Shown here: positions 23,965 through 32,630 of the stretch, piece by piece | Position numbering within the stretch: position 1 is the stretch's first letter | Layout of the letters: each line of letters begins with the position of its first letter | Assembly (NCBI GenBank): GCA_964486935.1 | Contig: CAZAPG010000009.1 | Location: 1-64,000 of the forward strand | Length of the DNA stretch: 64,000 nt | Direction of reading: 5' to 3' | Source: CAZAPG01 sp964486935 | GTDB taxonomy: Bacteria; Chloroflexota; Anaerolineae; 4572-78; J111 | Made by a program: the position numbers and the translations under genes | Notes under the pieces: generated by a model | What the model was told of the DNA's origin: nothing | The model's database searches: none | What the model saw: only the letters and a program-made list of their open reading frames with translations

Positions 23965-24674
23965 TTGGCGGTGTAATCCCTGAATTTATAGCCAACCTGT
24001 CGCTTGGTGAGAATGTATTCCGGTTGGGATGGGTCTGGCTCAATTTTGCGGCGCAACTCTGAAATGTAGCGGTTGAGCACCCGGCCCGGTTCGGGCGTGT
24101 CGTCAAAAAAGTTTTCCAAAACCTGGCGCTCGATGACCCGGCCCGGGTTTTGAATCAGTTTGATTAAAATGCGAAACTCTTTGGGTTCCAACTCAACCGG
24201 CTCCCAAACGCCATGGTTGTTGCGCTTAATTGATTGGGCCTGGGTGTCAACCTCAAGATAATCGTCAATGATGATGACGTTACGCAGCGCCTGGGGCAGG
24301 CGGGCCTGAATTCGGGCCAGCAGCCCTTTGGGGCCAATCGACTTGGGCACAAAATCGGTGGCGCCCAAATTAAAGCTGAGCGGCTCCACCTGCTCGCGCG
24401 CGTCGGGCGCAGAGAGCGAGGTGAGCATGAGCACCGGCGTGGTCATATCGTTCCGGTCGCGGCGCAGGGCTTTGAGAATATCCAGCCCCAGACGCTCATT
24501 TGGCCCAAAGCGAATATCCAAAATAACCATTTCCGGGCTGCGCTCATCGTACAGGTAGAGGGCTTCCAGGTCGTCCTGGGCGGTTTGCACCCGAAAGCCG
24601 GCCTCGCTGAGCTGCTGGCTGAGTAGCGCCAAAAAATCCGGTTCGTCATCAACTAACAGAATAGTGGGTTGCAA
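23952..24674 (-). CDS. OmpR-family response regulator
   Basis: 240 residues from a TTG start preceded by GGGGG; no closer ATG fits the family. The receiver (1-130) has DDE at 9-11, the phosphorylatable Asp in VILDIRFG (about 52), Thr in LTSL, and Lys in PKSIG. The winged-helix part (about 145-235) carries ELEPKEFRILIKLIQNPGRVIERQVLENFF and RVLNRYISELRRKIEPDPSQPEYILTKRQVGYKF. It lies 28 bp downstream of the ferritin gene and is followed by its kinase, so ferritin-RR-HK may form one operon. Confidence 0.92.
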   Translation of the reverse strand: MQPTILLVDDEPDFLALLSQQLSEAGFRVQTAQDDLEALYLYDERSPEMVILDIRFGPNERLGLDILKALRRDRNDMTTPVLMLTSLSAPDAREQVEPLSFNLGATDFVPKSIGPKGLLARIQARLPQALRNVIIIDDYLEVDTQAQSIKRNNHGVWEPVELEPKEFRILIKLIQNPGRVIERQVLENFFDDTPEPGRVLNRYISELRRKIEPDPSQPEYILTKRQVGYKFRDYTAKWVR

Positions 24675-24702
24675 GGCTGACCCCCAATTAAAAATGGCGG
24701 TT

Positions 24703-25224
24703 TTATTCTGCGCCGCCGTTTTCGGCTTCGGACTCGTGCGGGTTGCGGGCTAAATAATCCTCAACGCGGAACAGGTTACTGCCGGCGCGTTTGACAATGT
24801 TGAGCAGGTCTGACATGCTGGAGACTTCCTCCAGCTGCTCGGTGACAAACCATTGCAGAAACTGGTGGGTCAGATGGTCGTTTTCCTTTGAAGCCAGGCC
24901 GACCAGGTTGTTGATTTGTTCGGTAACTTTTATCTCCTGGTTTAGGGCAAGCTGCACGGCTTCTTCAACGTTGCTGAACTGGTTTTTGACTTCTTTGGTG
25001 GCGGGCACCATGGGCTGGCCGCCGGCTTCGGTAATGTAGTTGAGAATTTTCATGGCGTGCATGTGCTCTTCCTGGGCCTGCAGGTGAAAAAACCGGGAGA
25101 GTTGGGGCAGGGTGTCGCTATCAAAATAAAGGGCAATGGCAATATATTGCAGCGAGGCGGTGAACTCTTCTACCACCTGTTTGTTGAGAGCGTCAACCAC
25201 CGGCTGTTTAAGTAGGGAGGTCAT
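24703..25224 (-). CDS. ferritin
   Basis: 173 residues, ATG with AAAGGA upstream. A four-helix ferritin fold has ferroxidase ligands at Glu19-Glu20 region (VVEEFTASLQYIAIA), EEHMHAMKI (about 52-60), and a C-terminal-helix set around EQLEEVSSM. It stores iron as a 24-mer shell in the cytosol. It is transcribed in the same direction as the two-component pair that follows. The region 25225-25473 upstream contains no gene, only AT-rich promoter-like sequence. Confidence 0.93.
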   Translation of the reverse strand: MTSLLKQPVVDALNKQVVEEFTASLQYIAIALYFDSDTLPQLSRFFHLQAQEEHMHAMKILNYITEAGGQPMVPATKEVKNQFSNVEEAVQLALNQEIKVTEQINNLVGLASKENDHLTHQFLQWFVTEQLEEVSSMSDLLNIVKRAGSNLFRVEDYLARNPHESEAENGGAE

Positions 25225-25473
25225 AAAAGTTATCCTTTCTGCTGTGGCAGCAAAAACTATTCAATTCTGAGCATAGTTTAGTGCGTTTCAAAAAGTTTTA
25301 CAAGTTATCTGCCAAACCTCATGGAGCCGCCACCGGCGGGCAGCCAAAAACATTTTCATTTTGTTTCCCTCTTCCCGCAAAATTTAAAGCGCGCCGGCGG
25401 TATCGGGGGCGTGTTTGTGCCTGGTTATACTGTTGGGTATAATCTGCCGTAGCCCAAGTGGAGGCAAAACGCA

Positions 25474-26109
25474 GTGAACAGAGGTCAAGCGCTCATTCTC
25501 AGTATAATTGCCGGTCTGGTGATGCTTTCTTTTATCATTATTATTGTGTTATTAATTGTACCCCCAGACCAAATTTTTCCCACTTCGACGCCCACAATTA
25601 CGCCTACGCTGCGGCCAACGCCAACACCCACCTTCCCCAATTTTATGCCGACCCCCAGTTTTGAAACGCCGTTACCCCCCGAACCATCGCCAACCAACAC
25701 GCGCCTGCCCACCGCAACGCCTCAGCTACCGGCCACGGCCACGCCAACGGTTCAGTTTGACCTGGATTTGCTGACCCCGTTTGTCAGGCCCACCGCCACG
25801 CTTACGCCAACAATTCCCCCGCCGCCGCCCTCGCCCACGGAGCCGGCGCCCACCGCCACGCCGCTGCCAAACCGGCAGTACAGTATCTCGTTTACTGCCG
25901 CCAAAACCAGCCTCAACCAGGGCGATTGCACCGATTTGCGCTGGAACGTGCAGGGCGCAGTGGCGCTGGTGCAACTGGATGGGCAATCGGTTAGTTCCAG
26001 CGGCGCCCGCAGAGTTTGCCCCGACCGGACAACCGTTTATGTGCTGACCACCCAGCTTGAAAACACCGCCCAAATTGAGCGGCGCACCGTACAAATTACC
26101 GTAAATTGA
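25474..26109 (+). CDS. membrane protein with Pro/Thr linker and Ig-like end
   Basis: 211 residues from a GTG with GTGGAGG upstream. One membrane helix (about 5-30) is followed by a long Pro/Thr linker (about 38-140) and a C-terminal beta domain (about 145-211) with NQGDCTDLRWNVQGA and ARRVCPDRTTVYVLTTQ, which looks like an Ig-like fold with one Cys pair. This LRW motif is also seen in the beta domain of the lipoproteins, but here the fold is shorter. It is two bases upstream of the ABC ATPase start. Function is unknown. Confidence 0.75.
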   Translation: MNRGQALILSIIAGLVMLSFIIIIVLLIVPPDQIFPTSTPTITPTLRPTPTPTFPNFMPTPSFETPLPPEPSPTNTRLPTATPQLPATATPTVQFDLDLLTPFVRPTATLTPTIPPPPPSPTEPAPTATPLPNRQYSISFTAAKTSLNQGDCTDLRWNVQGAVALVQLDGQSVSSSGARRVCPDRTTVYVLTTQLENTAQIERRTVQITVN

Positions 26110-26111
26110 TA

Positions 26112-27173
26112 ATGACTCGCAACTCGGCTCAAGATATTTTAAAGACTCATCAACTTCACAAATCGTTTAACCAAACGCCGGCGGTCATAGATGTCTCGCT
26201 AACCCTGAGTGAAGGGCAAATTTTGTGTCTGCTGGGACCTTCTGGCTGCGGCAAAACCACCCTGCTGCGCCTGATTGCCGGGCTGGAAACGCCGGATGCG
26301 GGCGCGGTTTGGTTTAAGGGTCAGGATATGGCCGGGGTTGCGCCTCATCAACGCGGCTTTGGCCTGATGTTTCAGGAATTTGCCCTGTTTCCGCATAAAA
26401 ATGTTTTTGAAAATGTAGCCTTTGGTCTGCAAATGCAGAGGCAGACGCAGGTTGAAGCCAGAGTTGGCGAGATGCTGGATTTAGTGGGACTGTCTGGCTT
26501 TGAAACACGCGATGTTAGCAATCTTTCCGGCGGCGAACGGCAGCGGGTGGCGCTGGCTCGCAGTTTGGCCCCCCGCCCCCGCTTGCTGATGCTCGATGAG
26601 CCATTGGGCGCGCTAGACCGCGCTTTGCGAGAACGGTTGATGCTGGAAATTCGGCAAATTCTGAGGGCAGTTGGATTGACTGCCATCTACGTAACCCACG
26701 ACCAAACCGAGGCTTATGCCGTGGCCGACCGGATTATTGTAATGAATCAGGGGCGCATTGAGCAGGACGCCCCGCCGGAGCAACTCTACCAGCAGCCGGC
26801 TACCCCTTTTGTGGCCGAGTTTTTAGGTTTTACCAATCTGCTGCCGGCCACCTGTCTGCCGGATAACCGGGTTCAAACGTCGCTGGGTATTTGGCCGGCA
26901 AAAACCGGGCGCTCTCTGCCGGGCGATGAGGTGGTGGTTCTGGTTAGACCCGAAGCGGCCTTAATGGAGCCATTCGAGGGAGGCATTCCGGTTGAGGGCA
27001 GGCTTGAAACCCGACTTTTTAAAGGGCGGTTCTATCAAATTACGGTAACAGTATCACAGCAGCCGTTTATATTTGAGTTGGGCCTTGCCCAACCCCCAGA
27101 AATTGGCAGCCAGGTTAAGCTTTGGTTAAACCCCGATTTTATTTTGTGCCTGCCGCCGGTTAAAAATGGATAA
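26112..27173 (+). CDS. ABC importer ATPase, PotA/FbpC-like, orphan
   Basis: 353 residues. Walker A GPSGCGKTTLLRLIAGLE, Q-loop LMFQEFALFPHKNVFENVAFGLQ, signature LSGGERQRVALARSLAPRP, Walker B LLMLDEPLGALDRALRERL, H-loop VTHDQTEAYA, and a TOBE-like C-terminal part. This is the layout of spermidine/putrescine, iron(III) or thiamine importers. No permease or binding protein is adjacent, so the substrate is open. It sits two bases after a membrane protein gene. Confidence 0.88.
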   Translation: MTRNSAQDILKTHQLHKSFNQTPAVIDVSLTLSEGQILCLLGPSGCGKTTLLRLIAGLETPDAGAVWFKGQDMAGVAPHQRGFGLMFQEFALFPHKNVFENVAFGLQMQRQTQVEARVGEMLDLVGLSGFETRDVSNLSGGERQRVALARSLAPRPRLLMLDEPLGALDRALRERLMLEIRQILRAVGLTAIYVTHDQTEAYAVADRIIVMNQGRIEQDAPPEQLYQQPATPFVAEFLGFTNLLPATCLPDNRVQTSLGIWPAKTGRSLPGDEVVVLVRPEAALMEPFEGGIPVEGRLETRLFKGRFYQITVTVSQQPFIFELGLAQPPEIGSQVKLWLNPDFILCLPPVKNG

Positions 27174-27182
27174 AAAATCTCA

Positions 27183-27211
27183 TTGAAGTTGCATAACAAT
27201 AGTGGTAAAAT
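27183..27211 (+). promoter_or_regulatory. promoter of the SulP transporter gene
   Basis: TTGAAG (27183-27188) and TAAAAT (27206-27211) with 17-bp spacing. Transcription should start about 8 bp before the ATG, so the message would be nearly leaderless, and no ribosome binding site is visible. An inverted repeat GTTGCAT (27188-27194) / ATGCAAC (27220-27226) flanks the -10 region and could be an operator. Confidence 0.6.
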
Positions 27212-27226
27212 ATTTTTTGATGCAAC

Positions 27227-29392
27227 ATGTTAAACATCATAAATCGCAAGCCTCAAAAGTTATCATCAGATAATCCCTTACTAACAAACCTTGGGCATAT
27301 TCCTCACTATTTGTCGCGGCCGGTAAGGATATTTAAGAGTTACAACCGCCAAAATCTTCGGTTTGATTTAGTTGCCGGACTGACCGTTGGAGTCATCACT
27401 TTACCCCAGGCCATTGCGTTTGCCCTGATTGCCGAACTGCCGCCGGAAATGGGTCTGTATGCGGCCATCATTGGAGCCGTTGTGGGCGGCTTGTGGGGTT
27501 CATCCAATCAGGCGCAAACCGGGCCGGCAAACGCTATTTCTCTGCTGGTTCTATCTTCATTATCGGTTATTGCTGTGCCCGGTTCTCCAGATTTTTTAGT
27601 GGCCGCCGGGATGCTGGCGGTAATGGCCGGTGTATTTCAATTAGTTATTGGCCTGGCCCGGTTGGGCATACTGGTCAATTTTGTTTCTCACTCGGTTATT
27701 GTTGGTTTTGCCACCGGGGCAGGGGTGCTAATTGCCATTGGACAGCTACGCCCGCTGCTTGGCCTGAACGTGAGCGGCGAAAACGTGGTTCAAACTATTT
27801 TGGGCATTGTAACCCATTTGCCAGATACCCACTGGCCCACAGCGGTACTGGGGCTGGGAACCATAATATTTATTGGTGTCTTTAAAAAGGTTGCCCCCAA
27901 ATTGCCCGACACCCTGATTAGTATGGTTATTGCTTCGGCCATTATTTTCTTTTTTCAATTAGATAAAGCGGGGGTAGATGTAATTGGCCAGCTTCCCAGC
28001 AAGCTGCCGCCGGTGGCTAATTTGCCGCTATTCAACCTGGAGTTTATTGCCCGGCTATCAACCGGCGCTCTGGCCGTTGGAACAATCGGCTTAATTCAAA
28101 CTATTGCTATTGCCCGCGCTATTTCTGCCCAAACCAACCAGCGGCTAGACAGTAACCAGGAATTTGTGGGGCAGGGATTGGCCAATATTGCCTGCGGGGT
28201 TTTTTCTGGATATCCCGGCGCCGGGTCATTCTCTCGCTCGGTGGTGAGCCTTGAAAGCGACGCCAGAACGCCGCTGACGGCGGTGTTCTCCAGCCTGTTT
28301 GTGCTGGTAGGGATGCTGGTTTTAGCGCCTTTAACGGCCTACCTGCCTCGCGCGGCGCTGGCCGGGGTGTTGATTTTAACCGCTTTTGGCATGATGAACC
28401 GGGCCGAAATAATCCGCATTTGGCAGGGGGCGCGGGGCGATGCGCTGATTATGCTGGTAACGTTTTTGGGCACGTTGTTCTTACCCATTGAGTTTGCCGT
28501 GCTGGCCGGCGTTTTGCTCTCGTTTGCTCATTATATTATGAAAACAAGCGTGCCCCGCGTTTACCCGGTGCTGCCCGACGAAACCTTTAAACATTTTGTT
28601 GAGCAAAAACCGCATCAGGCTTCGTGCCCGCAGTTGGGCATTATTAAAATTTCGGGCGACCTCTATTTTGGGGCTGTTAACCATGTGGAAGAAGCGTTGA
28701 ACCGCCACTTGAGTCATCACCCGGAGCAGCGTTTTTTGCTGCTGCGAATGCACGGCGTAAATCAGTGTGATTTTAGCGGTATTCACATGCTGGAAACGGT
28801 GCGGGGTTTGTGCAAAGAACGGGGCGGCGACCTGTTTTTTATGAAAGTACAGGAGCCGGTTTATAGGCTTATGGAATCGACCGGTTTTGTTAGCCAGTTA
28901 GGGGCCGACCACTTTTTAATTGAAGAAGAAGCAATTGGCTATCTGTTTTACAAAACGCTTGACCCGGCCACCTGCATTTACGAGTGCAACGTGCGCGCCT
29001 TTAAAGAGTGTCAAAATTTACCCAAGCGCACCTTTCAAATGCATTTGCCGCCAGTCGAAATACCCGCCGCCAACATTGTTGAAATATCACCCAAAGAGTT
29101 GCGTTTAAGGTTACTGAATGGCGGCATGTCGCCATTGGTTATTGACGTGCGCGAACCGCGCGAGTTTAATCAGGGGCATGTGCCGCAGGCCCAACTCATG
29201 CCGCTATCAAAAATTATCTCCCAGGTACCCCAACTACCCCACGAGCAAGAGATAGTGCTGGTTTGCCGCACAGGCCGGCGCAGCGTTAGAGCTGCCCAGA
29301 TATTACAAAAGCATGGCTGTCAAAAAGTGCATATTCTGCAAGGCGGCATTTTGGCCTGGGAGGCCGCCGGCTTGCTGGAAGCTATTGAGTAA
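27227..29392 (+). CDS. SulP anion transporter with STAS and rhodanese domains
   Basis: 721 residues. About 11-12 membrane segments (about 35-440) show the SulP pattern GLTVGVITLPQAIAFALIAELPPEMGLYAAIIGAVVGGLWG. A STAS-type domain (about 465-565) is followed by a 40-residue cysteine-rich stretch (CIYECNVRAFKEC, about 585-597) and a rhodanese domain (about 625-718) with VIDVREPREFNQGHVPQAQLMP and an active-site Cys in CRTGRRS. SulP proteins carry sulfate, bicarbonate or other anions. The rhodanese domain suggests sulfur handling, but bicarbonate cannot be excluded. Confidence 0.92.
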   Translation: MLNIINRKPQKLSSDNPLLTNLGHIPHYLSRPVRIFKSYNRQNLRFDLVAGLTVGVITLPQAIAFALIAELPPEMGLYAAIIGAVVGGLWGSSNQAQTGPANAISLLVLSSLSVIAVPGSPDFLVAAGMLAVMAGVFQLVIGLARLGILVNFVSHSVIVGFATGAGVLIAIGQLRPLLGLNVSGENVVQTILGIVTHLPDTHWPTAVLGLGTIIFIGVFKKVAPKLPDTLISMVIASAIIFFFQLDKAGVDVIGQLPSKLPPVANLPLFNLEFIARLSTGALAVGTIGLIQTIAIARAISAQTNQRLDSNQEFVGQGLANIACGVFSGYPGAGSFSRSVVSLESDARTPLTAVFSSLFVLVGMLVLAPLTAYLPRAALAGVLILTAFGMMNRAEIIRIWQGARGDALIMLVTFLGTLFLPIEFAVLAGVLLSFAHYIMKTSVPRVYPVLPDETFKHFVEQKPHQASCPQLGIIKISGDLYFGAVNHVEEALNRHLSHHPEQRFLLLRMHGVNQCDFSGIHMLETVRGLCKERGGDLFFMKVQEPVYRLMESTGFVSQLGADHFLIEEEAIGYLFYKTLDPATCIYECNVRAFKECQNLPKRTFQMHLPPVEIPAANIVEISPKELRLRLLNGGMSPLVIDVREPREFNQGHVPQAQLMPLSKIISQVPQLPHEQEIVLVCRTGRRSVRAAQILQKHGCQKVHILQGGILAWEAAGLLEAIE

Positions 29393-29401
29393 AAAATTAT
29401 C

Positions 29402-30439
29402 ATGATAACCTTAAGCAGTTTACACCAACGGCAAAAAAACCCAAACAAAGAATCCAGCGACCATTTAATGCGCAATTTAGGGCTGGATTTGGTAAGAGCC
29501 ACCGAGGCAACCGCCCTCAACGCCGGGCGCTGGTTGGGGCTGGGCAAATACGAGGAAACCCACCGGGCCGCAACCGAGGCCATGTACGAGGCGCTTCAAC
29601 AAATTGATATGGATGGGCGCATTGTAATTGGCGAAGAGGGGCGGTTGGGGGAACATTCTCCGCTGGATAGCGGCAATTCGGTGGGAACCGGAAACGGCCC
29701 GCAGGTTGACGTGATTGTAGACCCAATCGACGGCACAGGCTCGGTGGTGCGGGGCCGGCCGGGGGCAATTTCGGTGGCAGCGGTAGCGCCTCGCGGCTCC
29801 ATGTGGTCGCCCACTCCGGCCGTGTATATGGAAAAAATTGTAGTTGACCGCGAAGCAGCCCAATTTCTGGTGCCCGAATGTATGGATGCCCCTGCCGCCT
29901 GGACATTGGCCTTAATTGCCAGGGCTAAAAAGAAAGCAGTGCGCGATTTACAGGTGGTTGTGCTGGACCGGCCCCGGCACCGGGATTTGATTGAAGAAAT
30001 TAGAGCCTCCGGGGCCAGAGTTTTGCTGAATTTTGACGGCGACACGGCCGGGGCGCTCATTGCCGCCACGCCCAATACCGGAGCCGACGCCTTGATGGGC
30101 ATTGGCGGTGTTCCCGAAGGGGTTACAGCGGCTTGCGCGGTTAAGGCTATGGGGGGCGGTATGCTGGGCCGCTTGTGCCCGCAAAGCCCACAAGAGGAAA
30201 ATGCTATTAAAGAAGCCGGAATTGATAAAAACCGTATTCTTACCTGCAACGAGCTGGTTAACAGCACTCAAATTTTTCTGGCGGCCACCGGCGTAACCCA
30301 CGGCCCCCTGCTGGATGGCGTGCAATACTGGGGTAATCAGGCCAAAACGCACTCGCTGCTCATTCGCTGCGAAACGAGCACGCGGCGCATGATTCACGCT
30401 GAACATGTAATTGAGTGGTACCAACTTGACGAAAATTAG
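29402..30439 (+). CDS. glpX: class II fructose-1,6-bisphosphatase (GlpX)
   Basis: 345 residues. It catalyses fructose 1,6-bisphosphate to fructose 6-phosphate in gluconeogenesis. Family motifs: ATEATALNAGRWLG, DGRIVIGEEGRLGE, DVIVDPIDGTGSVVRGRPGAISVAAVAP, IGGVPEGVTAACAVKAMGGGMLGRL. The DPIDGT motif binds metal and phosphate. Family members usually begin near MRNL, so the ATG at 29468 is an alternative start. It starts 9 bp after the SulP stop. A terminator follows. Confidence 0.93.
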   Translation: MITLSSLHQRQKNPNKESSDHLMRNLGLDLVRATEATALNAGRWLGLGKYEETHRAATEAMYEALQQIDMDGRIVIGEEGRLGEHSPLDSGNSVGTGNGPQVDVIVDPIDGTGSVVRGRPGAISVAAVAPRGSMWSPTPAVYMEKIVVDREAAQFLVPECMDAPAAWTLALIARAKKKAVRDLQVVVLDRPRHRDLIEEIRASGARVLLNFDGDTAGALIAATPNTGADALMGIGGVPEGVTAACAVKAMGGGMLGRLCPQSPQEENAIKEAGIDKNRILTCNELVNSTQIFLAATGVTHGPLLDGVQYWGNQAKTHSLLIRCETSTRRMIHAEHVIEWYQLDEN

Positions 30440-30472
30440 GGAACGTGGTACAGTTTATTGTCCTTTTCTGGG

Positions 30473-30499
30473 GGGCATTACATACAATGCCCTTTTTTT
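30473..30499 (+). terminator. intrinsic terminator or attenuator before infC
   Basis: A 7-bp stem GGGCATT/AATGCCC with a 6-nt loop, then seven T. It lies between glpX and infC. It could simply end glpX, or act in the infC leader where L20-type control is known in other bacteria. Confidence 0.8.
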
Positions 30500-30544
30500 A
30501 ATGGAAGCATAGCGACTATTTGTGGAGTAAAGGGAGAACCTGCC

Positions 30545-31060
30545 ATAAGCGCAAAAGATGATCGACGGGTTAATGAACAAATCAGAGCGCCAGAAATTCG
30601 CCTGATTGGCATTGAAGGCGAACAGGTAGGGATCATGTCAGTCAAAGAGGCCCTGGCTATTGCCAGAGAGCATGATACCGATTTGGTTGAGGTGGCCCCG
30701 AATGCCAACCCGCCTGTTTGCCGGTTAATGGATTACGGGAAATTTTTGTACGAAACCCAAAAACGAGAACGGGACGCTCGAAAATTACAAGCAAAGGTAG
30801 AAATCAAGGAGATTCGGCTGCGCCCTAAAACCGGCGACCATGATATCAACTACAAACTCAAGCAAGCTCGTAACTTTTTGGAACGCGGCGCCAAAGTAAG
30901 GGTGCGTCTTCGTTTTAGAGGTCGAGAAGTAACCCATCCCGAGGTAGCCCTGGAGTTAATGAAACGGGTTGCCGACGAATTAAATGATGTTTCTATTGTT
31001 GAAAAGATGCCCGCCAAAGAGGGCATGACCATGCTTATGATATTGGCTCCCAACAAATAG
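30545..31060 (+). CDS. infC: translation initiation factor IF-3
   Basis: 171 residues from an ATA codon at 30545 (30542-30544 is GCC). IF-3 binds the 30S subunit and checks the start codon. The N-domain (VNEQIRAPEIRLIGIEGEQVGIM...DLVEVAPNANPPVCRLMDYGKF) and C-domain (RPKTGDHDINYKLKQARNFLERGAKVRVRLRFRGRE...) are complete. No ATG precedes the family start. A TTG at 30458 in frame falls upstream of the terminator stem, so it is rejected. GGGAG sits about 9 bp before the ATA. Rare start codons allow IF-3 autoregulation in other bacteria, and an AUA start is proposed here on that ground. Confidence 0.88.
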   Translation: MSAKDDRRVNEQIRAPEIRLIGIEGEQVGIMSVKEALAIAREHDTDLVEVAPNANPPVCRLMDYGKFLYETQKRERDARKLQAKVEIKEIRLRPKTGDHDINYKLKQARNFLERGAKVRVRLRFRGREVTHPEVALELMKRVADELNDVSIVEKMPAKEGMTMLMILAPNK

Positions 31061-31100
31061 TGATTATATTTTACAAGGATTAGTTTGAGGAAATTGAATT

Positions 31101-31313
31101 ATGCCAAAAATTAAAACTCATAAAGCAACTTCAAAACGCTTTAAATATACCGGTTCCGGAAAATTGATGCGCACCAAGATTGGCAAAAGTCACCTGCGCC
31201 GCAAAAAGAGCAAGCGCGTAAAGGCATTATTTGACCGAATGATTGAGGTGGACTCGCCCGGCAACCGCAAGCGGGTGCAAAAATTAATGCCTTACGCCAA
31301 AAAAGGGAAGTAG
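31101..31313 (+). CDS. rpmI: 50S ribosomal protein L35
   Basis: 70 residues: MPKIKTHKATSKRFKYTGSGKL and RRKKSKRVKAL are typical. It begins 40 bp after infC in the conserved infC-rpmI-rplT order and is basic throughout, as expected for a rRNA-binding protein. Confidence 0.96.
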   Translation: MPKIKTHKATSKRFKYTGSGKLMRTKIGKSHLRRKKSKRVKALFDRMIEVDSPGNRKRVQKLMPYAKKGK

Positions 31314-31322
31314 AGGTGTATT

Positions 31323-31673
31323 GTGAGAGTTAAAACAGGCCCGCAAACACAGCGTAGACATAAAAAAATACTGGGTTTAACCAAGGGGCAACGCGGCAGT
31401 AAGCATCGGCTATTTAAACGAGCCAATGAAGCCATGATGAAATCGCTGGTGTACGCCTATCGAGACCGGCGCAACCGCAAGCGAGAATTTCGTCGCCTTT
31501 GGATTACGCGGATTAACGCGGCAGCGCGTCAAAATGGTTTGAGCTATAGCCAGTTTATGGCCGGCCTTAGAAAAGCCGGCGTTGAGCTAGACCGCAAAAT
31601 TTTGGCCGAAATTGCCCTAAATGATAATGCAACTTTTGGCCAACTTATTGATACCGCTAAAGCTTCGCTGTAA
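31323..31673 (+). CDS. rplT: 50S ribosomal protein L20
   Basis: 116 residues from a GTG start. Typical pattern: RRHKKILGLTKGQRGSKHRLFKRANEAMMKSLVYAYRDRRNRKREFRRLWITRINAAARQNGLSYSQFM. It binds 23S rRNA early in assembly and in other bacteria also represses the operon through its leader. It is followed by a strong terminator. Confidence 0.96.
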   Translation: MRVKTGPQTQRRHKKILGLTKGQRGSKHRLFKRANEAMMKSLVYAYRDRRNRKREFRRLWITRINAAARQNGLSYSQFMAGLRKAGVELDRKILAEIALNDNATFGQLIDTAKASL

Positions 31674-31692
31674 AATACAGACTTTTGTAATT

Positions 31693-31726
31693 AAAAAGGA
31701 CGGGTATTGACGCCCGTCCTTTTTTT
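31693..31726. terminator. bidirectional intrinsic terminator
   Basis: GGACGGG/CCCGTCC stem with an 8-nt loop, flanked by five A on the left and seven T on the right. It ends infC-rpmI-rplT on the plus strand and can also end the converging CPBP gene on the minus strand. Confidence 0.9.
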
Positions 31727-32630
31727 ATCCCAAACCATTGGTAATAGCGGGGCTTAGCCGCACCAATATTTCAAGCAGGGCAATCACCATAAATAAACCT
31801 GCTACCATAACCAGGGCAATAACGGTTATTATCAACTCATTTCTGCCGGGGGGGTCTGTTTTTAAACCCGAAAATGGGGGCGCTGCCCGATGGTAGAGCC
31901 ACAAAGCCAGCAGCGCAATGGGCGTAAAGATGGCCCCGGCAATCATAAAGGTGGCATCGCTGATATTGGGGACGCTATCCGGCGCAATCAAAAAGGGAAC
32001 GGAGATACTATTGTAAACCGCATGGATGACAACAGACGGCCACAATGAGCCTGCCCTCAAAACCACAATTCCCAACATAACGCCTACCACGCTCAATGGG
32101 ACCAGCCCGGCCAGTTGAGCATGCTGCAACCCAAATAAAACACCCGAGCCAACCACTCCGGCAACAAAACCATATTTTAGCCAGCCGCGCATAATGAAGC
32201 CTCTAAACACCGGCTCTTCGCACAGCGGCGCTAAAATGACAATGGCAATAAAATAACCAATCGCATCGAGCAAGTTGCGCGGCGGAGGGATTTCCGGGGG
32301 CGGGCCAATCAGCGAAAAAATCTGTTCCATTAACGTGCCCAGCCCGGCGGCTACAGGCCACCAGGTAACAGCCAGCACCACGCTTAACCCAATAATGGAC
32401 CAATTTGTTTTGTGTAAATAGAAAGTTTGCCGCCAGGAGAGTTGTCTGAATTTACTCCAGGCCAGAACGGCTGCCAGGAAAAAAAGTTCGCCCCCAATTA
32501 GCAGGGGCGAAAGCAAAAACGGCTCTGTTACCATTGCCTGAATTATCCCCACAAACAGGTTCAACCCAAGCAGGAACAATAAGAAGAAAAAAACAAGAAA
32601 AGTGCTTTCCCAAGTATGGGGGGTTCGCAC
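31725..32630 (-). CDS. CPBP-family intramembrane protease-like protein
   Basis: 301 residues from the GTG at 32630, chosen because it overlaps the upstream stop by one base (TAGTG); a longer frame would overlap that gene by 60 bp. About eight membrane helices. The CPBP/Abi motif has EEPVFRGFIMRGWLKYG (metal-binding Glu-Glu-x3-Arg), later GVLFGLQHAQLAGLVPLSVVGVMLGIV with His, and HAVYNSI with a third His/Asn. The family resembles type II CAAX proteases. No substrate is known. Confidence 0.88.
   Translation of the reverse strand: MRTPHTWESTFLVFFFLLFLLGLNLFVGIIQAMVTEPFLLSPLLIGGELFFLAAVLAWSKFRQLSWRQTFYLHKTNWSIIGLSVVLAVTWWPVAAGLGTLMEQIFSLIGPPPEIPPPRNLLDAIGYFIAIVILAPLCEEPVFRGFIMRGWLKYGFVAGVVGSGVLFGLQHAQLAGLVPLSVVGVMLGIVVLRAGSLWPSVVIHAVYNSISVPFLIAPDSVPNISDATFMIAGAIFTPIALLALWLYHRAAPPFSGLKTDPPGRNELIITVIALVMVAGLFMVIALLEILVRLSPAITNGLG

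Noticed and set aside
26112..27173. Complete importer operon with SulP as its permease
   Set aside because: SulP is a secondary carrier with its own promoter; the ATPase lacks a matching ABC permease here.
30458..30544. TTG start at 30458 for infC
   Set aside because: It lies upstream of the terminator hairpin at 30473-30499, adds residues foreign to IF-3, and has no ribosome binding site.
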